This document shows positions 14,123-21,655 of a stretch of 25,212 nucleotides of DNA, piece after piece. Location: the NCBI GenBank assembly GCA_036377055.1, contig DASUZD010000338.1, positions 1 to 25,212 of the forward strand. Reading direction: 5' to 3'. The notes under the pieces are model-generated. The model saw only the letters and a list, made by a program, of their open reading frames with translations. It did no database searches and was not told the origin of the DNA. Source of the DNA: DASUZD01 sp036377055 (GTDB taxonomy: Bacteria; Actinomycetota; Thermoleophilia; Gaiellales; Gaiellaceae). Numbering within the stretch: position 1 is the first letter of the stretch; each line of letters opens with the position of its first letter. The translations under genes were made by a program, and so were the position numbers.

Positions 14123-15727
14123 ATGCCCCAGACCCTGCGCATCCGCCGGTCGCTCACGGACATCCAGTATGAGTACGAGAAGGGCAACAAGAAGCCGCTC
14201 GACGACCTCATGCGCGCCTGGAAGGGGATCAAGGAGGATCCGGGCTCATTCTTCGTTCTGGGCGGCTACCACGGCGAGCCCTTCCGCGGAGCCGGGTGGG
14301 GTAGTTCCGTTTGGTGGGGCGGCTACTGCAACCACGGAAACATCCTGTTCCCGACCTGGCACCGCGTGTATCTGCTCGAGCTCGAGAATGCGCTGCGTGC
14401 GGTTCCCGGGTGCCAGGACGTCACGTTGCCGTTCTGGGACGAGACGAACGACGAATCGAAAAGCGCCGGCATCCCTTGGGCTCTCACCGACCACTGGTTC
14501 ACCCTGCTGGACGGCACCACGATTTCCAACCCGCTGCGATCGTTCGTCTTCCCGCTGGCGATTCAGGACAACATCAACGGGGACGATCCGAACTACTCGA
14601 AGCCGACCGGATACGAGACCGTGCGCTACCCGCTCTCAGGGCTGGTCGGCACCGCCGCGGACCGAGCAGCCACGGACGCGCACAACGCCCAGTTCCCCAA
14701 CTACGACCAGAACGTCGATTACCTCAACGCGAACGTCGTCGCCTGGCTCACGCACTACTACATCACCGCGGGCGGCAAGCAGATCCCGGCGCACGTCGCC
14801 CAGGACTACGAGAACTGCCTGGACGCGCCCAACTACACCGTCTTCTCCAACACGACGTCCGCAACGCAGTGGAACACGAATCTCCCGAGTGGCACCAACC
14901 TCGTGGTGCCGCTCGAGCGGCCGCACAACGACATCCACCTGGCCGTCGGCGGCTATGACGTCGAGAGTGGCCCGAACGCGGCGGACTTCTCCCCAATCCC
15001 GGGGGCGAACGGGGACATGGGCGAAAACGACACGGCCGGGCTCGACCCCATCTTCTTCTTCCACCACGCGCACGTCGATCGCATGTTCTGGCTCTGGCAG
15101 CAGCGGCACGGGTCCACCGACAGCCTCGAGGTGATCTCCGAGTATCCGGGCACGAACTCGGTCGACCTCCAAGGCCCGACGCCGGGGATCTTGGGCGGCT
15201 CCTGGCTGACGCTGGAGACGCCGTTGAACCCGTTCAAGAAGTCCGACGGCCAGTCGTACACGTCACTCGACTGCATCAACATCGAGACACAGCTCGGCTA
15301 CACGTACGGCCCCGGGTCGCTCAGCGAGATCGTCGAGAAGGAGGTCGCTGCACGCAGCGACTCGCGGGTCGTTCGCGTCTCGGGAATCAACCGCGCCGCG
15401 ATTCGGGGCTCGTTCGTCGTCTCGGTCTACGCCGAGATCGACGGCATGCGGCAGTGCATAGGCCGCGAAGGGCATCTCAGCCGTTGGAGCGTCCAGGGAT
15501 GCGCCAACTGCCAGACGCACCTCGAGGCCAGGTCGCATTTCAGCCTCGAAGGTCTCGAGGATCTGAGCGAATCCGACCTCGAGGTCGAAGTCCGCACACG
15601 AGACGGCCTGCTTACGGCGGCGACCGCGCAGGCGCTAACCCCACAGCCCGCGAAGAAGCCGTTCCGAGTCGAGGTCGTCACCTCCGACGACGAGTCACCT
15701 TCGTCGCCCGAGCCGGTCACCGCGTAG
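14123..15727 (+). CDS. Tyrosinase / polyphenol oxidase with C-terminal domain
   Basis: 534 residues; AGAGGAGC precedes ATG by 5 nt. It is a type-3 copper enzyme oxidising phenols or catechols. CuA ligands are H50 (GGYH), H71 and H80 (FPTWHR). CuB has HNDIH at 268-272 and FFFHHAHVDRMFW at 311-323. Cys69-Asn70-His71 is the Cys-X-His motif that forms a thioether with the middle CuA histidine in fungal and molluscan enzymes; the usual Streptomyces tyrosinases lack it. The C-terminal 150 residues (GINRAAIRGSFVVSVYAEID onward) form a beta-rich domain with CANC at 460-463. This resembles the fungal shielding domain, whose CXXC helps copper loading. No N-terminal signal peptide is visible, and no MelC1-type caddie gene is adjacent. 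A 52-residue membrane-protein gene abuts the stop. Confidence 0.9.
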   Translation: MPQTLRIRRSLTDIQYEYEKGNKKPLDDLMRAWKGIKEDPGSFFVLGGYHGEPFRGAGWGSSVWWGGYCNHGNILFPTWHRVYLLELENALRAVPGCQDVTLPFWDETNDESKSAGIPWALTDHWFTLLDGTTISNPLRSFVFPLAIQDNINGDDPNYSKPTGYETVRYPLSGLVGTAADRAATDAHNAQFPNYDQNVDYLNANVVAWLTHYYITAGGKQIPAHVAQDYENCLDAPNYTVFSNTTSATQWNTNLPSGTNLVVPLERPHNDIHLAVGGYDVESGPNAADFSPIPGANGDMGENDTAGLDPIFFFHHAHVDRMFWLWQQRHGSTDSLEVISEYPGTNSVDLQGPTPGILGGSWLTLETPLNPFKKSDGQSYTSLDCINIETQLGYTYGPGSLSEIVEKEVAARSDSRVVRVSGINRAAIRGSFVVSVYAEIDGMRQCIGREGHLSRWSVQGCANCQTHLEARSHFSLEGLEDLSESDLEVEVRTRDGLLTAATAQALTPQPAKKPFRVEVVTSDDESPSSPEPVTA

Positions 15728-15886
15728 ATGATTCTCGGGCACATCGCAGGTATCCCGGTCGAGGAGATGCTTCCGGCCCTCATCCCGTGGGGAGGGGTCA
15801 CCGCCGCGCTGGCTGCAGCCTGGTTCCACAGAGCGAGACGGCACCGGTCGCGTGGCGCAGGGAAGCGAGAGCCGACTGAAGGCTGA
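15728..15886 (+). CDS. Small membrane protein (52 aa) coupled to tyrosinase
   Basis: The ATG follows the tyrosinase stop directly (TAGATG), so translation is likely coupled. The protein opens MILGHIAGIPVEEMLPALIP, continues with a single hydrophobic helix (GGVTAALAAAWF, about 22-33), and ends in a basic tail (HRARRHRSRGAGKR). This is a membrane anchor with a positively charged cytoplasmic end. Short proteins beginning HIAGIPVEE are familiar to me from actinobacterial genomes, but their function is not known. It could tether or assist the tyrosinase; that is speculation. It was identified from codon sense and position, not by length. Confidence 0.6.
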   Translation: MILGHIAGIPVEEMLPALIPWGGVTAALAAAWFHRARRHRSRGAGKREPTEG

Positions 15887-15959
15887 GGCACAGCGCCACG
15901 ACGGGGATGGCCGACGTCGGGCTTGCCTGAGCCGCGACCGGCATCCCGCGAGACAGATC

Positions 15960-16115
15960 GCGACGTGCTCGACCTTCATCGGCGACTACATCGGCCTCGC
16001 GTTCGACACGCTCGGCCGGGCGCACGTGGCCTGGACGGACATGCGTCGCGACCTCTCGATCCCGGCCATCGGCCGCTCGGGCAAGGCCGAAGACGACATG
16101 TACGCGCGGCGCTAG
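15960..16115 (+). pseudogene. C-terminal remnant of a sialidase/BNR-like secreted protein
   Basis: The last 52 codons before TAG at 16115 read ATCSTFIGDYIGLAFDTLGR then AHVAWTDMRRD. This closely follows the C-terminal end of secreted BNR/sialidase-like proteins (FIGDY...G..HV.WTD.R). Nothing upstream in the same frame looks homologous, and the frame before 15960 is basic, low-complexity shadow sequence overlapping the 52-residue gene. The bulk of the gene has therefore been lost, and the surviving 3' end still has its strong terminator at 16127. Confidence 0.55.
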
Positions 16116-16126
16116 CCGCCTTACGA

Positions 16127-16154
16127 GGGGGCGCGCCGGGACCGGCGCGCCCCC
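16127..16154. terminator. Bidirectional hairpin terminator
   Basis: GGGGGCGCGCCGG (16127-16139) and CCGGCGCGCCCCC (16142-16154) pair over 13 bp between the convergent ends at 16115 (+) and 16156 (-). In practice the innermost pairs open to give a usable loop. Confidence 0.7.
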
Positions 16155-16155
16155 G

Positions 16156-16473
16156 CTACCCGATGGATACCCACGACGCGCGGAACTCGCGCGCCCTCGG
16201 GCCCAGCTGCTCGAGGAGCTCCTGGAGCTCGGCGAGGTCGGGGCGAAGCTCGTTCACGACGCGAAGCGCGTCGGCCATCTCGGCGAGGTCGGACGCCGGG
16301 TCTGAGGAGAGCTGCGCGAGCCTCCCCTCCTCCTTCTCCAGCTGGCCGCCCAGGATCAGCGCGCACGCCTGACCCTCCTCGAACAGCTTTCGGAGCTCGG
16401 CCTCGGTGACCGGGCGGCTGTCGAGGACGGCGCGCAGGCGTTCCTTCAGAGCGGAGTCCAGCGTCTCGAGCAC
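16156..16473 (-). CDS. Small helical protein, unknown function
   Basis: 105 residues, almost entirely helical and charged, with heptad-like leucines (LKERLRAVL, EAELRKLFEEG, LAELQELLEQLGPRAREF). It is soluble, with no signal peptide and no known motif. The start is GTG at 16473 and there is no strong RBS. It is the last gene of a minus-strand unit after the regulator and the 16508 gene, 34 bp downstream of the latter. I do not recognise the family; a coiled-coil or scaffold role is only a guess. Confidence 0.6.
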   Translation of the reverse strand: MLETLDSALKERLRAVLDSRPVTEAELRKLFEEGQACALILGGQLEKEEGRLAQLSSDPASDLAEMADALRVVNELRPDLAELQELLEQLGPRAREFRASWVSIG

Positions 16474-16507
16474 AGGTTCGGCCGGCAGTATCGCCGACCG
16501 GAATCGG

Positions 16508-16846
16508 CTAGACGAGCGTGACGTCCGTGGGCCACTTGAATGAGCTCCCGGACTGTGCGGGGTCTGCGAGCTTTATCTGCGCTTCGGCCATTCCCTTGGC
16601 GGGTCCTGGCGCGAGCGTGCCTGCCTCGACCGGCACGGCAAACATCCATAGCGTCGCCCCGTGCGGAAGCTCGGCGGCCGTAGTGCCCTCTGCCTTGACC
16701 TCGCCGTTTACCAGGATCTTCGCCGTGATCGTCGCTCCCAGCTCTTGATCACCCCATTTCGTGATCGGGCCGCTCACCGCGATCCCGACCACGTTGTTGT
16801 CGTCGTCCGTGATCAAGTGCTGCGTCTTGTGGAACAGGCCCTCCAT
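16508..16846 (-). CDS. Small beta-rich protein, unknown function
   Basis: 112 residues, soluble and without signal peptide, with alternating beta-type segments: MEGLFHKTQHLITDDDNNVV, TITAKILVNGEVKAEGTT and TLWMFAVPVEAGTLAPGPAK. The start is well supported by GGGAGG 7 nt upstream of ATG. It follows the regulator stop by 33 bp and is probably co-transcribed with it. The pattern suggests a small beta-sandwich or barrel, but no family is recognised. Confidence 0.7.
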   Translation of the reverse strand: MEGLFHKTQHLITDDDNNVVGIAVSGPITKWGDQELGATITAKILVNGEVKAEGTTAAELPHGATLWMFAVPVEAGTLAPGPAKGMAEAQIKLADPAQSGSSFKWPTDVTLV

Positions 16847-16879
16847 CGAATCACCTCCCGCAGTTTGGTGCGCATCGTC

Positions 16880-19800
16880 TCATGTGTCTGCACGTTCGCC
16901 AAGGGTCGCTCGCACGCGCGCGACTGCGACGAGGTTCCGCTTCCGCTCGTAGAGCCCGAGCGCGGCCGCTAGGGCATCGCGCTCGTCATCTGCACGGCCT
17001 GACTTCCGCAGGACCGCCGCCAGGTCGACGAGCGCGTCTCCGTGGAAGTTCAGGCGGTCGGTCTGTGCCGCAAGCTCCACCGCGTCGCGTGCGAGCCGCT
17101 CGGCGACGACGACGCCGTCGCCGTCCTCTGCGAGGACCCGCGCCCGCACGCCACGCCAGACGATTTGCGTCGCGAGGTCGTCGCTCGCACCGCTCCGCTC
17201 TGCCACCTCCGTGAGCTCGCGCGCCTCGTCACGCCGCCCTTGCGCCTCGACCGCCCGCGCGAGCAGCGCGGCCGTCGTCGACAGGAAGCCCTTCTCGCCC
17301 CTGCTCGCGAAGTAGTCGTACTCGGCGCGGAGGCACCGCTCGGCCTCCTCGACATCGCCCGCGAGCATCGCCACGAGCGCCGCCGAGTGCGACTTTGCAC
17401 CCCATGCCACGCCGAAGTCGGCGAGAGCCGTCTTCGCCCGTTCGAGCAGACGCTGCGCCTCGTCGAAGCCGCCGAGCATCGCTTGGAGCGCGGCAAGCGG
17501 ACCGAGCGTGAGCGCCGCCTTCATCGGTCGGTCCGCAAACCGCGAGAGAAGTTCTTCGCAGCGCGCGACTCCTTCGTGGGCCGGCGTCGGGCCGGAGAGG
17601 GCGGCGTAGGCAAGCCAAAGGAGCGCGTCCTCCTCCTCCCGCGTCGCGCCCGCTCGCAGCGCGTGCTCCGCGGCCGCGCGCCAGGCGGCCTCGGCGGCGC
17701 CGACGTTGCCGCGGATCCAGTGCACCCAGGCCTCGAGCCTGCGGGCGTAGCAGGCCCCGGCGTCGTCGCGGTGTCGCTCGAAGACCGGGAGCACCTGGTC
17801 CGCGGCCGCCGCGGCCTCGCCCGTCGCGTCGGTCGTGATCTGAAGCCGGAGCAGAAGGTGCCTGACGAGGGCGTGGGCGGCCAGACGCTCGTCGTCCAGC
17901 GCGGCGGTGGCCCGGCGCGCCTCGTCCAGAACCGCTTCCGCCTGCCGCAGCTCGCCGGCCTCCATCAGCGTGATGCCGAGCTCCGGGAGGAGCGCCGCTC
18001 TGGCCGGGTCGTCTTCCGACAGGAGCGCGACTGCACGCTCCAGGAGGTTGGCCGCGGCCGGCAGGTCGCTGCGTGCAAGCGCCTCGCGACCGCCTGCCTC
18101 GAGCCGCGCGGCCGCACGTGCCGCGAGGCCGTCGCCCCGCTCGAGCGTGCCGAGCTCGTGCCGGTAGCGGAACGCGCGCTCGAGGTGGTAGCCGACGATC
18201 TCGTCCTCGCTCGCGGGCTTCGGCTTCGCCTCGAGCCAGTCCGCGACGCGCTCGTGGAGCTCGGCGCGAAGCCGCTTCGGCAACGCGGCGTACGCGGCCT
18301 CGCGCGTGAGGACGTGCGTGAAGCGGAAGGCGTCCTCGCCTTCGAAGCGAGGAGGATCCGCGCGGATCAGCTGCTTGCGGACGAGTGCCATCAGCTGGCG
18401 CTCCACGTCCGCCGCGCGCTCCTCGGGCAGGAGGGCGGCGAGCACGCCGCGGTGGAAGCTCCGACCCTCGACCGAGGCGAGCTGGAGGGCCGAGCGCTCG
18501 CGCGGCTCGAGCCGGTCGATCCGTGCCGCGAGCACGGCCTGGACCGTCGGCGGCAGCGTCTCCGCCTCCGCGCCGGCCTGGACCGCCACGAGCTGCTCGA
18601 GGAAGAGCGGATTTCCCTCCCCCGTCTCGACGATGCGCGCCCGCGCGCGGTCGTCGAGCTGCTCGCCGAGCGAGGCGACGAGCTCGCGCGCGTCGTCCTC
18701 GGGCAGTGGGTCGAGCACGACGAGGCTTCGGTCCTGCTGCGGCGCCGCCCATTCCGGCCGAACCTCGAGCAGCTCCGGCCGGGCGAGGCAGACGAGGAGG
18801 ATCGGCGACCCGCTCGAGAACCCGACCAGGTACTCGAGCAGGTCGAGGAGCGTGGGCTGCGCCCAGTGGACGTCCTCGACCACGACGACGAGCGGCTCGA
18901 CGCGAGCGACCGTCTCGAAGAGGCGGCGCACGGCCCAGAACGTCTCCTCGCGACCGCCCGGCTCGGCCTGGCCGATCGCGCCGAGGACTCGTTCGACGAC
19001 GAGGTCGGCGTCCGCGACATCGTGGAGCAGGTCGCCGAGACACTCTCGCGGCTCGCCGCCGCACAGCCCGCGCACGATCTCGGCCAGCGGCCGGTACGTG
19101 ATGCCCTCGCCATACGAGAGGCAGCGACCGACGGCGATCGTCGCCGCGCCGCTCAGCGCCTCTAGCAGCTCGCGCACGATGCGCGACTTGCCGATCCCGG
19201 GCGCGCCGAGGACCGTGCAGAGCCGGCAGGCTCGGTCGGACGCCGATCGCCGGAACTCCTGCGCCAGCTCGGGGAGCTCGTGTTCGCGATCGACGAACGG
19301 CGTCGTCGGCGCACGGAGCAGCGCGAGCTCGGGGCGCAGCTCCAGCAGCCGCGACGCCACCACCGGCGTGCTGCGACCCTCGACGGCGAGCGGCTCGAGC
19401 GCCTCGGCTACGACTGCATCCCCGACCAGACGCCGCGTCTGCTCGCCGAGCAGGATCTCGCCCTCGGCCGCGGCTCTCGCGAGCCGAGCGGCGACGTTGA
19501 GGGCGTCGCCGCTCGTGAACGCCTCCCGCCGTGAGCCGACGCCGACGAACACCTCGCCCGAGTTGACGCCGACCTTGGCCGCCAGGCCGAGGTCGCCGAC
19601 CGCGCCGCGCACCTCGGCCGCCGCGCAGACGGCCCGCCAGGCGTCGTCCTCGTGCGTCTCCGGGAAGCCGAAGACGGCAACCATGGCGTCACCGGCGAAG
19701 CGCTCGACCGTCCCGCCGTGGCGTTCGAGCACCTCGGCGCACGTCTCGGCGTAGCGCGCGAGCACGTCGTGCAGGCTCTCCGGGTCGAGCCGCTCGCCGA

Positions 19801-20644
19801 GCGCGCCGGCGCCCGCCAGCTCGGCGAAGACGACCGTGACCAGCCGACGGACGCGTTCCGGCCGCTCGACGGCCGGAGGCTCGGGCGGCTCGACAGGCGC
19901 GCGCGGTTCCGGCAGGTCGAGCTCCGGGTCCTGCGTGAGCACGAGCCGCTCGAGCCGCTGGAGCTTCTGGCTCGGCTCGAGGCCCAGCTCCTCGTCGAGG
20001 AGCTTGCGCGTGGCGCGGTAGACGTCGAGCGCCTCCGCCTGCCGGCCGGACCGGTAGAGCGCGAGCATCAGGCGCCCACGCAGGCGCTCCTGGAGCGGAT
20101 GCTCGGCGACGAGCGCCTCGAGCTCGCCGACCAGCTCGGCATGGCGGCCGAGAGCGAGGTCCGCCTCGATTCGCTCGAGCACCGCCGCGAGGCGAAGCTC
20201 GTTCAGGCGCTCGGCTTCGCGGCTCGCGAAGCCTTCGAAGCGGAGGTCGGCGAGCGCCGGGCCGCGCCAAAGCGAGAGCGCCGCCCGCCACCGGTCGGCC
20301 GCTCGCGCCGGGTCCTGCTCCGAGCGCGCGTCGGCCGCGAGCCGCTCGAACTCCGGCAGGTCGAGCTCGCCCGCTTCGAGCCGGACGAGGTAGCCGGGCG
20401 GCTGCGTCGCGAGGCGGTCGGGCCCGACCACCTTGCGCAGTCCCGACACGTATCCCTGCACGAGCTTGGGCGCGCGCGCCGGCGGCAGCGAGCCCCACAG
20501 CTCGTCGGCCAGCCGCTCGCTCGACACCGTCTCGTTCGCGTGCAGGAGCAGCACGCCGAGCAGGCAACGCTGCTTCGCTCCGCCGAGCGGAAGCATGCGC
20601 CCCCCGTCGCGGACCTCGAGCGGCCCGAGCACCCGGAACTCCAT
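16880..20644 (-). CDS. SARP/BTAD-type regulator with cyclase and AAA ATPase domains
   Basis: 1254 residues from ATG at 20644, with AGGGG 5 nt upstream; the frame is open further upstream but crosses the repeat-bearing promoter. Domains in order: OmpR-like winged helix (MEFRVLGPLEVRDGG to about 93) as in SARP activators; BTAD (about 97-242, DLPEFERLAADA, GLEPSQKLQRLERLVL); class III nucleotide cyclase (about 267-435); AAA ATPase with Walker A GAPGIGKS at 480-487 and Walker B LVVVVED at 585-591; then TPR-like repeats to the end. In the cyclase, Asp319 and Asn383/Arg387 are kept, but the first metal site is Glu275 (FAELAGA) instead of Asp, so catalytic activity is doubtful. It is a signal-integrating cytoplasmic activator, divergent from the hydrolase genes whose promoters carry SARP-like repeats. 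Confidence 0.9.
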   Translation of the reverse strand: MEFRVLGPLEVRDGGRMLPLGGAKQRCLLGVLLLHANETVSSERLADELWGSLPPARAPKLVQGYVSGLRKVVGPDRLATQPPGYLVRLEAGELDLPEFERLAADARSEQDPARAADRWRAALSLWRGPALADLRFEGFASREAERLNELRLAAVLERIEADLALGRHAELVGELEALVAEHPLQERLRGRLMLALYRSGRQAEALDVYRATRKLLDEELGLEPSQKLQRLERLVLTQDPELDLPEPRAPVEPPEPPAVERPERVRRLVTVVFAELAGAGALGERLDPESLHDVLARYAETCAEVLERHGGTVERFAGDAMVAVFGFPETHEDDAWRAVCAAAEVRGAVGDLGLAAKVGVNSGEVFVGVGSRREAFTSGDALNVAARLARAAAEGEILLGEQTRRLVGDAVVAEALEPLAVEGRSTPVVASRLLELRPELALLRAPTTPFVDREHELPELAQEFRRSASDRACRLCTVLGAPGIGKSRIVRELLEALSGAATIAVGRCLSYGEGITYRPLAEIVRGLCGGEPRECLGDLLHDVADADLVVERVLGAIGQAEPGGREETFWAVRRLFETVARVEPLVVVVEDVHWAQPTLLDLLEYLVGFSSGSPILLVCLARPELLEVRPEWAAPQQDRSLVVLDPLPEDDARELVASLGEQLDDRARARIVETGEGNPLFLEQLVAVQAGAEAETLPPTVQAVLAARIDRLEPRERSALQLASVEGRSFHRGVLAALLPEERAADVERQLMALVRKQLIRADPPRFEGEDAFRFTHVLTREAAYAALPKRLRAELHERVADWLEAKPKPASEDEIVGYHLERAFRYRHELGTLERGDGLAARAAARLEAGGREALARSDLPAAANLLERAVALLSEDDPARAALLPELGITLMEAGELRQAEAVLDEARRATAALDDERLAAHALVRHLLLRLQITTDATGEAAAAADQVLPVFERHRDDAGACYARRLEAWVHWIRGNVGAAEAAWRAAAEHALRAGATREEEDALLWLAYAALSGPTPAHEGVARCEELLSRFADRPMKAALTLGPLAALQAMLGGFDEAQRLLERAKTALADFGVAWGAKSHSAALVAMLAGDVEEAERCLRAEYDYFASRGEKGFLSTTAALLARAVEAQGRRDEARELTEVAERSGASDDLATQIVWRGVRARVLAEDGDGVVVAERLARDAVELAAQTDRLNFHGDALVDLAAVLRKSGRADDERDALAAALGLYERKRNLVAVARVRATLGERADT

Positions 20645-20679
20645 CTTCGCCCCTGTTTGCCGCGGAAACGGGCTTCGAA

Positions 20680-21030
20680 GGTACCACGGCCGCAATTCGA
20701 CCGGAACTCGACCGAGGCTCGACCGCCCCGGCGGACGCTGGTCGTGCAAACGATCAGAGAGGAGGCCCTCGATGGCCGTCCCGCTCCTACGACCGGGAGA
20801 CACCAACGACGCAGTCCCCAGGATGAAGCGCGCCCTCGTCCGAGAGCTCGTCGCGCTCGGACTTCGGCCGCTCGCCGAGGTCATCGACCTCGAGTCGAAG
20901 ACCTACGGCTCCGCGGCCGAGAAGGGCGTCAGGAAGTTCCAGGCGAAGAAGAACCTGGATCCAGACGGGGTCGTCGGCGAGAAGACGTGGCGTGCGCTCG
21001 GGATCAACGAGCCCGTCGTCGACGCCGGCG
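20680..21030. repeat. Direct repeat copy 1 (promoter + PG-binding domain)
   Basis: About 351 bp starting GGTACCACGGCCGCAATTCG and ending in the codons for VVDAG. It recurs at 21656-22005 with high identity; the untranslated part is almost unchanged up to the last TCGACCG box. The repeat contains the operator-like boxes, the RBS and the first about 86 codons of each hydrolase gene. Confidence 0.9.
20697..20725 (+). promoter_or_regulatory. SARP-like operator: three TCGACCG heptamers, 11-bp period
   Basis: TCGACCG occurs at 20697, 20708 and 20719, each separated by 4 bp. SARP activators are known to bind heptamer direct repeats (TCGAG-like) with a one-turn, 11-bp period upstream of -10. The boxes lie 47-75 bp before the M15-type gene and 53-81 bp before the divergent SARP-type regulator, so both could be controlled. 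No strong -10 is evident downstream (AACGAT at about 20748 is weak). Confidence 0.65.
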
Positions 21031-21458
21031 TTTCCGTGAACGGCGGCCGGGTCATCGTTGCGGCCGGCGCGAACCTGCCCGGGAAGCCCATCCAGCCGAT
21101 GACGCTGAACTTCATCGAGCAGATGGCCGGCCTGTTCGGCAAGCCGATCACGATCACAACCGGAACGAACCACTCGAAGTTCACGGTCAACGGGAACGTC
21201 TCCGACCACTTCACCGGCCACGCCGCCGACATCGGCATGGCCGCGAACGGTGGCGGCGACGACAGCCCCGTGGGCGACCGGATCATGGAGGCCGCGCTCA
21301 TCGTCGCCGGCGTCCCGCGAGCCCAAGCGGGCCCGCAGGCTCGCGGCGGCGGGCTGTTCAACTTCACGCACAACGGCGAGCGGATCCAGTGCATCTGGAA
21401 GACCAACCTCGGCGGGAACCACCACAACCACGTCCACGTCGGCGTGCGGCCTGCCTGA
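20772..21458 (+). CDS. Peptidoglycan-binding + M15 (VanY-like) D-Ala peptidase
   Basis: 228 residues; AGAGGAGG precedes ATG. Residues 1-80 are a PG_binding_1-type domain (VPLLRPGDTNDAVPRMKRAL, then GVRKFQAKKNLDPDGVVGEK and TWRALG). Residues about 105-225 carry the M15 zinc signature: S144-x-H146-x-x-G-H-A-A-D153 and HVH at 220-222. Such enzymes cleave peptide bonds in the peptidoglycan stem or cross-bridge. No signal peptide precedes the binding domain, as in phage endolysins, so export is unexplained. Promoter and N-terminal domain are duplicated at 21656. It ends before a 15-bp hairpin. It is probably activated by the divergent regulator. Confidence 0.85.
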   Translation: MAVPLLRPGDTNDAVPRMKRALVRELVALGLRPLAEVIDLESKTYGSAAEKGVRKFQAKKNLDPDGVVGEKTWRALGINEPVVDAGVSVNGGRVIVAAGANLPGKPIQPMTLNFIEQMAGLFGKPITITTGTNHSKFTVNGNVSDHFTGHAADIGMAANGGGDDSPVGDRIMEAALIVAGVPRAQAGPQARGGGLFNFTHNGERIQCIWKTNLGGNHHNHVHVGVRPA

Positions 21459-21471
21459 TCGACGAGTGAGT

Positions 21472-21508
21472 GTGCGGCGTCGGCGCCTCCTCAGCGCCGG
21501 CGCCGCAC
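21472..21508. terminator. Hairpin terminator after M15 gene (duplicated copy)
   Basis: GTGCGGCGTCGGCGC (21472-21486) pairs with GCGCCGGCGCCGCAC (21494-21508) over 15 bp with one G-U pair and a 7-nt loop. It is homologous to the hairpin at 23253-23284. Confidence 0.7.
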
Positions 21509-21509
21509 T

Positions 21510-21655
21510 AGCCCTCCTCGCGCGTGAGACGACGGCGATGCTGCGGGCGATCGAGCTTCGGCCGTGGTCGTCGCGGAGGGTGACGACGACGGCGTAACGG
21601 CCGGCCTTCGCGTAGCGCTTCGTGCTGCGCACGTCGTAGAAGCGGCTCCCGCGCG
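21510..21655 (-). pseudogene. C-terminal fragment of the FG-GAP repeat gene
   Basis: The minus strand encodes YDVRSTKRYAKAGRYAVVV then TLRDDHGRSSIARSIAVVS, almost identical to the end of the protein encoded at 23289. An extra base near 21515 throws the frame past the ancestral stop, so even the tail no longer terminates correctly. There is no start or upstream domain. It is a by-product of the duplication that produced the two hydrolase genes. Confidence 0.8.

Larger units (their letters stand above)
21472..21655. repeat. Duplicated 3' segment, copy 1 (terminator + FG-GAP gene tail)
   Basis: About 184 bp closely matching 23254-23437: the terminator hairpin followed by the last about 45 codons (minus strand) of the FG-GAP gene. 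It ends abruptly at 21655, where promoter repeat copy 2 begins without any spacer, giving a clear recombination joint. Confidence 0.85.

Noticed and set aside
13892..16115. Integrated element at tRNA-Arg
   Set aside because: No duplicated tRNA 3' end was found downstream and there is no integrase, so the tyrosinase region cannot be called a genomic island on this evidence.
17042..19165. Plus-strand open frames opposite the regulator
   Set aside because: The minus-strand frame has clear domain motifs over its full length; the plus frames are shadows created by high GC at third positions.
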